From Treponema sp. UBA1798 (GTDB lineage: Bacteria; Spirochaetota; Spirochaetia; Treponematales; Treponemataceae): a stretch of 21,324 nucleotides of DNA. Below are positions 1 through 6,810 of this stretch, piece after piece; positions within the stretch are counted from its first letter, which is position 1, and each line of letters starts with the position of its first letter. The stretch is from the NCBI GenBank assembly GCA_002319875.1, contig DCFS01000230.1, positions 13,352 to 34,675 on the forward strand. Direction: 5' to 3'. Below the pieces are notes generated by a model. That model was not told the DNA's origin. It made no database searches and worked only from the letters and a program-made list of their open reading frames with translations. A program made the position numbers and the translations under genes.

Positions 1-182
1 CCCTTCATACGCCCCAAGGGGCGGGATATTAAACCCTCCGCACGAATAAAAAAATCGTTTACCGCATACAAAATCTGGTTATCTGACAACCGTATTTTGG
101 CCTTAGTTACTTTACGAACAGGAACATTGTTATCAAGAGTTGCTTTTTTAACGTCTTCGGACTCTGCAACCGCAATTATGAC
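1..182 (-). CDS. Partial unidentified reading frame at the left edge, possibly with a decayed 5' end
   Basis: A minus-strand frame stays open from about 182 to the window edge. It reads IIAVAESEDVKKATLDNN, then a basic stretch, then LSDNQILYAVNDFFIRAEGL and SRPLG. I do not recognise the family. No good start is visible. An AGGGAGG lies at about 195-201 and an ATG follows at 194, but that ATG is only about 2 nt from the ribosome site and its frame stops after three codons (TAA at 183-185). An internal TTG in LSDNQ is the nearest alternative start. It may be a gene whose 5' end is damaged, a gene using an unusual start, or a chance open frame; the composition looks coding-like, but most of the gene lies outside the window. 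Confidence 0.3.
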
Positions 183-365
183 TTACAGGTTCATTCCTCC
201 CTTCTTGTCCAACGGAACGCTGTCTGATATGTTGTACTAATGAAATTGTGTATTGAAAACGCTCCGTGCAGAGTCTGAGAGACTGACTGTCCGGAGAGAC
301 ACGTATCAACAGCCTCTCACGACTTTGCTTTCGCCTCTTCATCTTTTGTTAAGGAGCAAAGTCAA
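183..365 (+). promoter_or_regulatory. Leader region of the MFS transporter gene
   Basis: This stretch holds no convincing gene. A weak sigma-70-like pair, TTGTCC (205-210) and TATGTT (228-233) with a 17-nt spacer, could start the MFS transcript. Downstream, CTCCG (262-266) pairs with CGGAG (292-296), enclosing AGTCT-GAG-AGACT (272-284), so the leader can fold into a stacked hairpin. The ribosome site AAGGAG (351-356) lies 9 nt before the ATG at 366. Efflux genes are often controlled by leader folding, but no convincing leader peptide with its own ribosome site is seen, so attenuation is only a possibility. Confidence 0.25.
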
Positions 366-1664
366 ATGAAATTCAACAATCAATTTATATCAGAAGCAAA
401 AACGTTCCTGCTTCTGTGGATCACTCAATCGTTTTCCGGGCTTGGAAGTTCGATGACGGGTTACGCACTCGTCATCTGGTCGTATCAGCAGAAAGGTTCT
501 GCTCTTGCCACGTCGCTGCTTATGGTCTGTTCATACGCTCCGTATGTACTGCTGAGTATTTTTGCAGGTACGATAAGCGACAGGTGGAATAAAAAACACA
601 TTATGCTTGTGTGTGATTCAATTGCAGCGCTCGGAACTGTAACTGTATTCGTTCTGCTCAGAACCGGCAGTCTTCAGCTGTGGCATCTCTATGTGCTTAA
701 CGCGCTTAACGGATTCATGAATACCGTTCAGCAGCCAGCCTCGGAAGTAGCTGTTTCCCGTCTGCTGCCTCGTAAATATTATCAGAAAACCGGCGGACTA
801 CGGTATTTTGCCAACGCGCTCAATTCGATTCTCACACCGGTTATTGCAACGGCATTCATTGCGTTCGCAGGAATAACAGCGGTACTCTGTTTCGATCTCA
901 TGACATTTTTCATTGCGTTTATTTCGTTGTCTGTATTTATTAAAATTCCGGAAAATGACACTGAGTTTTCACAGAAAGAATCGTTTTTGAAATCAGCCGG
1001 TACGGGTATTTCCTACCTCCGCACCAACCGCGGAATTCTTGATTTAATGTTGTTCCTTGCGTCCATAAATTTTACTGCATCAATGTATCAGGCAGCGTTA
1101 CCGGCTATGCTGCTCTCGCGTTCGAACGGTGGTGAAAAGGCTCTTGGCATAGTGAACTCGGTAACCGGAATTACCATGCTTGCAGGAAGTTTTATTGCAT
1201 CGTTCCTTAAAAAACCAAAAAGCCGCATACGTGTCATATGTAATACGCTGCTGTTCTCGATGCTCATCGAGAATTTTATGCTCGCTTTCTGCCGTACTGT
1301 ACCGCTCTGGTGTCTTGCCGAATTTCTGGGATGGATTCTCATTCCGGTCATGAACACGAATCTTGATGCGATCATGCGTGAAAGAATTCCTGTGGAACTT
1401 CAAGGACGGGTATATGCAGCACGCAATACACTCCAGTTCTTTACAATTCCGGCAGGATACTTCCTCGGCGGATTTCTTATAGACAACGTATTTGAACCTG
1501 TTATGAGCATACAAAAAAAAGGAAGTATCCTCATCAGTCTGTTCGGATACGGCAAAGGGTCAGGTGCTGCGTTTCTTTTTTTTATAATCGCATTTACAGG
1601 AATACTGACATGCACTGTATTCCGCACTGATAAAAATCTGTGGAAACTTGAAGAAATCCGCTGA
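366..1664 (+). CDS. MFS transporter, DHA3/macrolide-efflux-like
   Basis: A 432-residue inner-membrane protein with about 12 hydrophobic segments. The N-terminal half has TM1 around residues 12-37 and a motif-A-like loop GTISDRWNKKHI at residues 68-79, the signature between TM2 and TM3 of major facilitator drug/H+ antiporters. The sequence resembles the Mef-type branch (DHA3), whose members export macrolides or other small molecules; the actual substrate cannot be told. ATG 366 is chosen because AAGGAG sits 9 nt upstream. The gene stands alone and converges on the sugar operon, from which a 12-bp perfect hairpin separates it. A loop near residues 380-393 (QKKGSILISLFGYGKGSG) is an apparent lineage-specific insertion before the last helix. 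No neighbour suggests a physiological substrate. Confidence 0.85.
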   Translation: MKFNNQFISEAKTFLLLWITQSFSGLGSSMTGYALVIWSYQQKGSALATSLLMVCSYAPYVLLSIFAGTISDRWNKKHIMLVCDSIAALGTVTVFVLLRTGSLQLWHLYVLNALNGFMNTVQQPASEVAVSRLLPRKYYQKTGGLRYFANALNSILTPVIATAFIAFAGITAVLCFDLMTFFIAFISLSVFIKIPENDTEFSQKESFLKSAGTGISYLRTNRGILDLMLFLASINFTASMYQAALPAMLLSRSNGGEKALGIVNSVTGITMLAGSFIASFLKKPKSRIRVICNTLLFSMLIENFMLAFCRTVPLWCLAEFLGWILIPVMNTNLDAIMRERIPVELQGRVYAARNTLQFFTIPAGYFLGGFLIDNVFEPVMSIQKKGSILISLFGYGKGSGAAFLFFIIAFTGILTCTVFRTDKNLWKLEEIR

Positions 1665-1687
1665 TACACAAAAAATATTTTTTAAGG

Positions 1688-1715
1688 ATACCGTACTGAT
1701 ATTTCAGTACGGTAT
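1688..1715. terminator. Hairpin between convergent genes, probable bidirectional terminator
   Basis: ATACCGTACTGA (1688-1699) and TCAGTACGGTAT (1704-1715) form a perfect 12-bp stem with a TATT loop, placed between two convergent stop codons (1664 and 1731). There is no T-run directly at the stem base. On the plus strand a T-run follows about 18 nt later, and on the minus strand the AT palindrome at 1670-1683 follows. It may therefore act as a weak terminator or as a 3'-end stabiliser for both mRNAs. Confidence 0.6.
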
Positions 1716-1730
1716 GACGCCTGTCATTAG

Positions 1731-3266
1731 TTACTTTTTTTGCAAACGTATCGCCATATATTCTCTTCCCGGAAGTTTTATCCGGAATCTGCCCTGATAT
1801 ACGCCTGCCTCCGCAATTGTCATATTCCATGTATCAATCACTTCAACAGAAAAAAAAGTTGTTTGATCAAAGTAAAAATCTCTGAACGAGGGTCTGTTAA
1901 AACCATAATAACATAAATAATAATCCTTTACGGGTTTCATCATCTGCATGCTGTCCGCCGGTATTGCACAGACCTCGTCCCACTCGCGGTTGAATGGGGT
2001 TAATCCATATGCCGGTGTCTGGTATAAAATATCTTTGAGAAACTGTATACGGGAAGGACTTTCTCCATGCAGGATACCTCCGTGAGACCACCATAATATG
2101 TTATCGTTGCTCATATATGTTTCACTGTGCGCTCCGTATCCGCCCCTGCACGCAGCCTCCCAGAATCTCCGTACCATTTCTTTTCCGCTTATATTACCCC
2201 ACCCGTACTGAATATTTCCTTCATATGCGATCTCATCAAGGACTACCGGTTTATGGTATTTTTCGCGCCATTCGTTTACCAGTTCAGCAGTCTTATACAC
2301 ATCCTGCCGTTGAATACTACAATGCGTGACCCAGGAGCGAGAATGGTCATAAAAGGAAATGCAGTTATGAATTGAACGTAAATGATTATACGGATCGCAG
2401 GTACACAAAATCTGCGCGAACCGTTCCCAGTCAGACAACGCTTTCTGAGGCATCAAATCATACTCATTAGCAAGTGACCACCATACATTCCGGTATGCGG
2501 CAAAACGGGCGATTACGTAATGCCAGTATAAATCATCATGATCTTTATCCATAAGACTGAATCCCCAACGGTCATACGGATGCATAACGATAAGGTCTGC
2601 TTCTATTCCTGCATCACGCAGTTTTTCAATGCACTGCTCAATATGCTGAAAATATGCCGGTACAAAACGGTTAAAATCCCAGTTATTACCTGGTGCGGCA
2701 CCGTTATAGTTCATAAAATTTTCTTCTGTCATTTCAGACGTATCGCATGGAGTCCCTTCATATGGAAAAAGAGGAGGATCCCTGAAATTATACGCATAAT
2801 GTTTGGGAAAAATGCAAAAACGTATTTTATTGAACGGCCCCTGTTTCAGTGTCTGAATAGTCTGCTGCTGGATTTTTTCCGGTTGAAGATCCCACACATA
2901 ACAGGTTGTTCCGACAGGATAATACTTGCTGCCGTCTTCGTATGCAAAATGATATGTATTTGCAACATGCACGGGTCCGTGATTATCCTGTCCTGCATCC
3001 TTAACCTGAAATATGCCGGTATATTCAGAATCTGAAAAAGAACACTTTATACAAAAACTATATTCTTCTGCAAACGAAGGCATAAAGCGGATACGATATA
3101 CACCGTTCCCGTCATAAAAACCTTCTACATGCCTGATTTCATGTGTACTGGAAAATGTTCCCTGTATTGAGTGATCCGTAAACGGATTTCCGGTAACAAC
3201 CGCTTTTATCTCAGCCTCAAAAACCGACCATCTTTCAACACTCTTTTTGTAGTCAAATTCACTCAC
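1731..3266 (-). CDS. Cytoplasmic glycoside hydrolase, DUF5060-DUF4038-DUF5605 (GH140 apiosidase-like)
   Basis: A 511-residue protein with a beta-rich DUF5060-like N-terminus (residues 1-90), a clan GH-A-like TIM barrel of the DUF4038/apiosidase kind (about 100-415) and a DUF5605-like beta domain at the C-terminus. Catalytic candidates are the Glu in WWSLANE (about residue 268, acid/base) and the Glu in VVLDE (about residue 345, nucleophile); HSETY (about 382) is also typical. GH140 enzymes release D-apiose from plant rhamnogalacturonan II, but substrate is not fixed by this similarity. There is no signal peptide, so it should act on imported oligosaccharides or glycosides in the cytoplasm. 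It is the last gene of the operon, 25 bp after the permease stop. The GTG at 3266 is preferred because AGGGGG (3275-3280) is 8 nt away; an in-frame GTG at 3272 is only 2 nt away. Confidence 0.8.
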   Translation of the reverse strand: MSEFDYKKSVERWSVFEAEIKAVVTGNPFTDHSIQGTFSSTHEIRHVEGFYDGNGVYRIRFMPSFAEEYSFCIKCSFSDSEYTGIFQVKDAGQDNHGPVHVANTYHFAYEDGSKYYPVGTTCYVWDLQPEKIQQQTIQTLKQGPFNKIRFCIFPKHYAYNFRDPPLFPYEGTPCDTSEMTEENFMNYNGAAPGNNWDFNRFVPAYFQHIEQCIEKLRDAGIEADLIVMHPYDRWGFSLMDKDHDDLYWHYVIARFAAYRNVWWSLANEYDLMPQKALSDWERFAQILCTCDPYNHLRSIHNCISFYDHSRSWVTHCSIQRQDVYKTAELVNEWREKYHKPVVLDEIAYEGNIQYGWGNISGKEMVRRFWEAACRGGYGAHSETYMSNDNILWWSHGGILHGESPSRIQFLKDILYQTPAYGLTPFNREWDEVCAIPADSMQMMKPVKDYYLCYYGFNRPSFRDFYFDQTTFFSVEVIDTWNMTIAEAGVYQGRFRIKLPGREYMAIRLQKK

Positions 3267-3291
3267 GATCACGTCCCCCTGGATATTATAT

Positions 3292-4134
3292 TCATGATTT
3301 TACGGCACCAGCCATACCTGATACGAAGTTTTTCTGGAAAATCAGATAGACCACCAGAACGGGAATTACTGAAAATAAAACTCCAGCACAAAGATAACCA
3401 TAATCTGTTCCATGTTCTCCGACAAATGTCATCAATCCGACGGGTATAGTCTTTTTTGCATTATCATTAATAATAACACTTGCAAGCAGATATTCATTCC
3501 ATGTAGCAAGGAAATCCGTTATGACCAGTGTTGCAACAGCTGGTTTTGCGATCGGGAAAATAATATACAAAAACGTCTGCCATTTATTACATCCTTCCAT
3601 GTAAGCAGCTTCGTCCATCTCTTTCGGGATTCCCTTGAAAAACCCCCGCAAAACCAAAATCCCGTATGAAATGCCAAAGCCTATGTATACATAAAACAGG
3701 CCAAAATAGGTATTTATAAGGTGTAACCGGTTGTAAATAATATTTATAGGCACCAGTGCAATCTGCATAGGAAGCATCATCCCTATCAAAAAGAAAACAA
3801 ACCATCCGGTAGAATGCTTAACGTCATCAAGACGTGTAAGAGCAAATGCAGCAAGAGCCTCAATAAGAATTCCAATAGGAACTTTCAGGCATGATATTAT
3901 CAAATCGTTTTTCATATAGATCAGCAGACGGCCTTTAAAAAGCGCATTAGAAAAATTCTTCCATGCTATTTTTGAGGGAAAAGCAAACAAACTTATTCCG
4001 CTGTAAAAATCTTTATTAGATTTTATCGACAGCATTATAAGTGTAAAAACCGGAGCTATCCATATAACGGTAAACAGGATCAGTATTAAATAGAAAACGG
4101 TTTTTTTCTGATATTTTATTTTTGTAGCAGTCAT
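3292..4134 (-). CDS. Carbohydrate ABC transporter permease, MalG/LacG type
   Basis: A 280-residue inner-membrane permease with about six transmembrane helices. The cytoplasmic EAA loop, which contacts the ATPase, reads EAAYMEGCNKWQTF (about residues 175-188), followed by a Pro-rich turn (FPIAKP). Together with the MalF-type partner encoded just upstream it forms the channel of a CUT1 sugar importer. The ATG at 4134 is chosen because AAGGA lies 9 nt upstream; a GTG at 4140 would overlap the preceding stop but sits only 3 nt from that ribosome site. No ATP-binding subunit is present nearby, so a shared MsmX/MsmK-like ATPase must be supplied from elsewhere. The co-transcribed glycosidase suggests the cargo is a small glycoside. 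Confidence 0.93.
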   Translation of the reverse strand: MTATKIKYQKKTVFYLILILFTVIWIAPVFTLIMLSIKSNKDFYSGISLFAFPSKIAWKNFSNALFKGRLLIYMKNDLIISCLKVPIGILIEALAAFALTRLDDVKHSTGWFVFFLIGMMLPMQIALVPINIIYNRLHLINTYFGLFYVYIGFGISYGILVLRGFFKGIPKEMDEAAYMEGCNKWQTFLYIIFPIAKPAVATLVITDFLATWNEYLLASVIINDNAKKTIPVGLMTFVGEHGTDYGYLCAGVLFSVIPVLVVYLIFQKNFVSGMAGAVKS

Positions 4135-4136
4135 AC

Positions 4137-5006
4137 TCACTCATCCTTTGCCGTAAAAATGACATATGGAACAATAACGACAATCATCATAAGAACCATA
4201 ATGCAGGAAACAGTTGAACCGATACCAGCGTTGTTATACTGAAATGTTTGTGAGTACATATAGGTCGAAAGCATCTGTGTTGCATTATTTGGTCCGCCAC
4301 CAGTAAGACCATAAACGATGTCAAATACTTTCATAGCCGCAATAATCAATGTTGCAAGTACAATAATAAAGGTTTCCCGCAGATATGGTACGGTAATATG
4401 AATAAATTTTGTTATAGAAGAAGCGCCGTCTATCGTAGCAGCCTCAAGTGCATCCTGTGAAACAGTTTGCAAACCTGCAAGGAATAGAATCATTGTCTGT
4501 CCTACGGTCTGCCATACATTCGCCGCAAAAACAGCATAAAGGCTTGTTTTAGGTTCAGACAACCAGCTCTGCGTAAAATCTATCCGCAATAAAGAAAATA
4601 ATTGATTAATAAAACCAATATTTGGTTCATACATCCACCGCCAGATAATAGATACAGCAATAGGAGCAATAACACAGGGAAAATAGAAAGCTCCCCTGAA
4701 AAAAGTCCTTCCACCGAATTGTTTATTCAGTACAAGAGCAAAAATAAGACCTAATCCCATAACTACGATAATGGTCAGGGCAAGCCATATAAAATTATTT
4801 TTAAGGGAAATAATAAATATATGATCTTTTGAAAAAAGATTTTTATAATTCTGCAAGCCGATAAAAACGCGGTCACTTATACCGTTCCATCTGAAAAAAC
4901 TTATAAAAAAAGAATAAATTACAGGCAATATGATTACTGATAGATATACAGCAAATGCCGGTAATAAAAACAAATATGAACTTTTACCGGTTCTTTTCTT
5001 ATTCAT
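4137..5006 (-). CDS. Carbohydrate ABC transporter permease, MalF/LacF type
   Basis: A 289-residue permease with six predicted helices and the EAA motif EAATIDGASSITKF at residues 188-201. A charged, cytoplasmic N-terminus (MNKKRTGKSS) leads into TM1 at about 11-33. It pairs with the MalG-type permease, whose start lies 2 bp beyond its stop codon, implying translational coupling. The ATG at 5006 is preceded by AGAGGA about 8 nt upstream. Between this gene and the binding-protein gene lie 175 bp with two strong hairpins, which probably lower permease expression relative to the binding protein. The family is clear; the sugar is not readable from the sequence. Confidence 0.93.
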   Translation of the reverse strand: MNKKRTGKSSYLFLLPAFAVYLSVIILPVIYSFFISFFRWNGISDRVFIGLQNYKNLFSKDHIFIISLKNNFIWLALTIIVVMGLGLIFALVLNKQFGGRTFFRGAFYFPCVIAPIAVSIIWRWMYEPNIGFINQLFSLLRIDFTQSWLSEPKTSLYAVFAANVWQTVGQTMILFLAGLQTVSQDALEAATIDGASSITKFIHITVPYLRETFIIVLATLIIAAMKVFDIVYGLTGGGPNNATQMLSTYMYSQTFQYNNAGIGSTVSCIMVLMMIVVIVPYVIFTAKDE

Positions 5007-5074
5007 AATTACTTTCCTCTAAATTCCGGGGGCATCTGAAAATTTTATTTGCAGGCATTTCAAATAGAACAAAG

Positions 5075-5134
5075 CTGCAGAGTCTGAAAATTAAATACTT
5101 GTATTGTAAGTACCTGATTTTTCAAACTCTGCAG
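5075..5134 (-). repeat. Long intra-operon hairpin between binding protein and permease genes
   Basis: CTGCAGAGT (5075-5083) pairs with ACTCTGCAG (5126-5134). After a single mismatch TGAAAA (5085-5090) pairs with TTTTCA (5119-5124), and the tip can close with TACTT/AAGTA (5096-5100 with 5108-5112). In malEFG-like operons such intercistronic stems protect the 3' end of the binding-protein mRNA and reduce read-through to the permeases. The same role is likely here, by inference. Confidence 0.65.
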
Positions 5135-5166
5135 GTCGTTCCGTCAGTAAAACTTTCGGAATGACC
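5134..5166 (-). repeat. Second intercistronic hairpin, upstream part of a tandem pair
   Basis: GGTCGTTCCG (5134-5143) pairs with CGGAATGACC (5157-5166): ten pairs with one G-T, and a 13-nt loop. On the transcript it comes directly after the binding-protein stop and directly before the longer hairpin, sharing one base with it. There is no T-run, so RNA stabilisation or partial attenuation is more likely than full termination. Confidence 0.6.
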
Positions 5167-5181
5167 CCCAATTGTTTAAAT

Positions 5182-6429
5182 TTATTTTTTCTGATAACTT
5201 TGAACAGCCTGCTGAATATTCGCAGCTGCCTGCTCTGGGGAAGCCTGTCCATTGGCAACGGCTGCTTCCATATTAAATAAAGCATCTGCAACCTGGGTCG
5301 GGAAAGCCTGATCCGTAATTGTAAAAGTTCCGTTCTTATCAGCTGTACTGATCATTACCGGGACATTCGGCTGGCCTGCAGGCATTTTTGCATTAACATG
5401 TGGTACAGGCAGATTATAATATTCGGCATATTTTTCTGTGTTCGTATCGTTGTAATAAAAATCCATGAACCGTATACAGGCATTAAGTTCTGCAGGTGTA
5501 TTTTTAGCATTGAACTGAGTCATCTCGGCAAATGCAGAAAGTCTGTTTTTTCCACCGGACGGAAAAGCAAATGTCGCATAATTATTCATATCCTGTTCTT
5601 CCTGGACAATAAATCCATCGTACCACGGCCCCTGAATATCCATTGCGGCTTTACCGGAAAATACTGCCATTCTTGTATCATCAGGATCTGCTGTTATAAA
5701 ACCTTCGGGGAAATATCCTTTATCTACAAATTCCTTGTATTTTGTAAAAGCCTGTATCACCGCTTTGTTATTGTAAGAAGTCTTGAACTGATTCATTGCA
5801 TCATGGGCATCCGCACCGGCATAATGTTCAATCAAAAGTTCAATAAAACGCATAACATGCCAGCCGTATTTTCCCGCAGTTGAAATCGGAATAATACCAT
5901 GAGCTTTCAATGTTGCACATGCTTTTTCAAAATCGTCAAATGTCTGCGGAACGGCAATATTGTATTTAGCAAAAATATCCTTGCGGTAATAAACATCCAG
6001 TACATTATAGCTGGTAGGGTATCCGGTTAATTTTCCATTGCGCATACAAAGAGACAAGGCTCCGGCACTGAATTTCTTATTCCAGTTGTTTTCTTTCGCA
6101 TAGTTTGTCAGGTCGTACGTAAGACCATTATCGGAATAAAAACCTCCAAGGGTTCCACCCCAGTTAAACCACATATTAGGAAGAGCACCGGAAGAAGCGG
6201 CAACTTTGCACGAATCCTTTATCCCGTCTGTACTATAAAATGCGGCTTTAACCTCTATATCCGGATTTGCAGCATTAAATGCTTTGATAACAGGTTCTAC
6301 GGCATTCTGCCGTGTACTTAAAGTCCAGAATACGACTGTCGTTTTACCCTTCTTATTTTTTGCTCCTCCGGCAAAAGCAGGCAAAACCATACAAAGAATC
6401 GCCAGTATTGCTATACCATGTTTTTTCAT
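5182..6429 (-). CDS. Extracellular solute-binding protein of a sugar ABC importer (family 1)
   Basis: A 415-residue binding protein with a signal peptide: MKKHG, hydrophobic core to residue 17, and cleavage expected after AFA (residue 20) before GGAKNKKGK. The only early Cys lies inside the hydrophobic core, so this is not an evident lipoprotein. Mature motifs such as VVFWTLSTRQNAVEPVIKAF, the VYYRKD(I)F step and the FSGKAAMDIQGPW segment are typical of CUT1 family 1 binding proteins. It captures the sugar in the periplasm for the permeases downstream. AGGAGG lies 7 nt before the ATG at 6429 but only 1 nt before the ATG at 6435, so 6429 is chosen. It is the first gene of its operon and divergent from the sugar isomerase gene. 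Confidence 0.93.
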   Translation of the reverse strand: MKKHGIAILAILCMVLPAFAGGAKNKKGKTTVVFWTLSTRQNAVEPVIKAFNAANPDIEVKAAFYSTDGIKDSCKVAASSGALPNMWFNWGGTLGGFYSDNGLTYDLTNYAKENNWNKKFSAGALSLCMRNGKLTGYPTSYNVLDVYYRKDIFAKYNIAVPQTFDDFEKACATLKAHGIIPISTAGKYGWHVMRFIELLIEHYAGADAHDAMNQFKTSYNNKAVIQAFTKYKEFVDKGYFPEGFITADPDDTRMAVFSGKAAMDIQGPWYDGFIVQEEQDMNNYATFAFPSGGKNRLSAFAEMTQFNAKNTPAELNACIRFMDFYYNDTNTEKYAEYYNLPVPHVNAKMPAGQPNVPVMISTADKNGTFTITDQAFPTQVADALFNMEAAVANGQASPEQAAANIQQAVQSYQKK

Positions 6430-6515
6430 TTTCATACCTCCTGAAATGAATTTATATTTTTAATACCGACTCTGAATTATTCAATCGCCGGTTTTAAAAA
6501 ATTCAGCACTATCAG

Positions 6516-6536
6516 ACGGTATCAGTTGGATACCGT
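6516..6536. promoter_or_regulatory. Perfect inverted repeat in the ABC operon leader
   Basis: ACGGTATC (6516-6523) and GATACCGT (6529-6536) are perfect 8-bp arms around AGTTG. The repeat begins about 13 bp downstream of the expected start of the binding-protein transcript. It may be an operator for the LacI-family protein encoded at 11612-12655 or a leader-RNA hairpin. LacI operators usually lack a 5-bp gap, which weakens the first reading. Confidence 0.45.
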
Positions 6537-6555
6537 TATTCCGTTCTGTTAAAAA

Positions 6556-6584
6556 AGTATATGTCCCATTTTTAAATATGTCAA
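6556..6584 (-). promoter_or_regulatory. Sigma-70 promoter of the ABC transporter/glycosidase operon
   Basis: On the minus strand TTGACA (6584-6579) and TATACT (6561-6556) are separated by 17 nt, a near-consensus promoter. The expected start point is near 6549, giving a leader of about 120 nt before the ATG at 6429 that contains the inverted repeat 6516-6536. Confidence 0.7.
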
Positions 6585-6604
6585 ATTCTTTATTAAATAT
6601 TTCG

Positions 6605-6628
6605 TAATGATTTAGTCATTAATTTAGT
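6605..6628. promoter_or_regulatory. Dyad and direct repeat in the divergent control region
   Basis: TAATGA (6605-6610) and TCATTA (6616-6621) form a perfect dyad around TTTAG. ATTTAGT occurs at 6610-6616 and 6622-6628, 12 bp apart, and again at 6759-6765 just downstream of the isomerase promoter. The dyad lies between the two divergent promoters and is a candidate regulator-binding site. The rest of the 375-bp gap (6430-6810) is AT-rich and shows no gene. Confidence 0.35.
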
Positions 6629-6708
6629 TATCTTACTATAAAATGGCTTTTCATCTGACATTTTTTCTTTATTTGTTCTTTTTTCTGGTGCATAAAACCT
6701 TTTTTCTG

Positions 6709-6736
6709 TTGACAAATTAAATCTATATGATATTCT
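6709..6736 (+). promoter_or_regulatory. Sigma-70 promoter of the isomerase-transketolase-kinase operon
   Basis: TTGACA (6709-6714), a 16-nt spacer and TATTCT (6731-6736) on the plus strand; the transcript should start near 6743. A strong ribosome site AGGAGG (6800-6805) precedes the ATG at 6811 by 5 nt. Confidence 0.65.
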
Positions 6737-6810
6737 ATGCATACTATTTATAAATATAATTTAGTAAATATTAAACACATATTCAGTACTAATACTTACA
6801 GGAGGCTTGC

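Noticed and set aside
240..278. A 12-codon frame (MKLCIENAPCRV) in the MFS leader as a possible attenuation peptide
   Set aside because: No Shine-Dalgarno before it and no pairing that links it to the MFS ribosome site.
2538..3035. A 165-codon plus-strand frame inside the glycosidase gene
   Set aside because: Antisense to a well-supported gene, with no family resemblance; a shadow.
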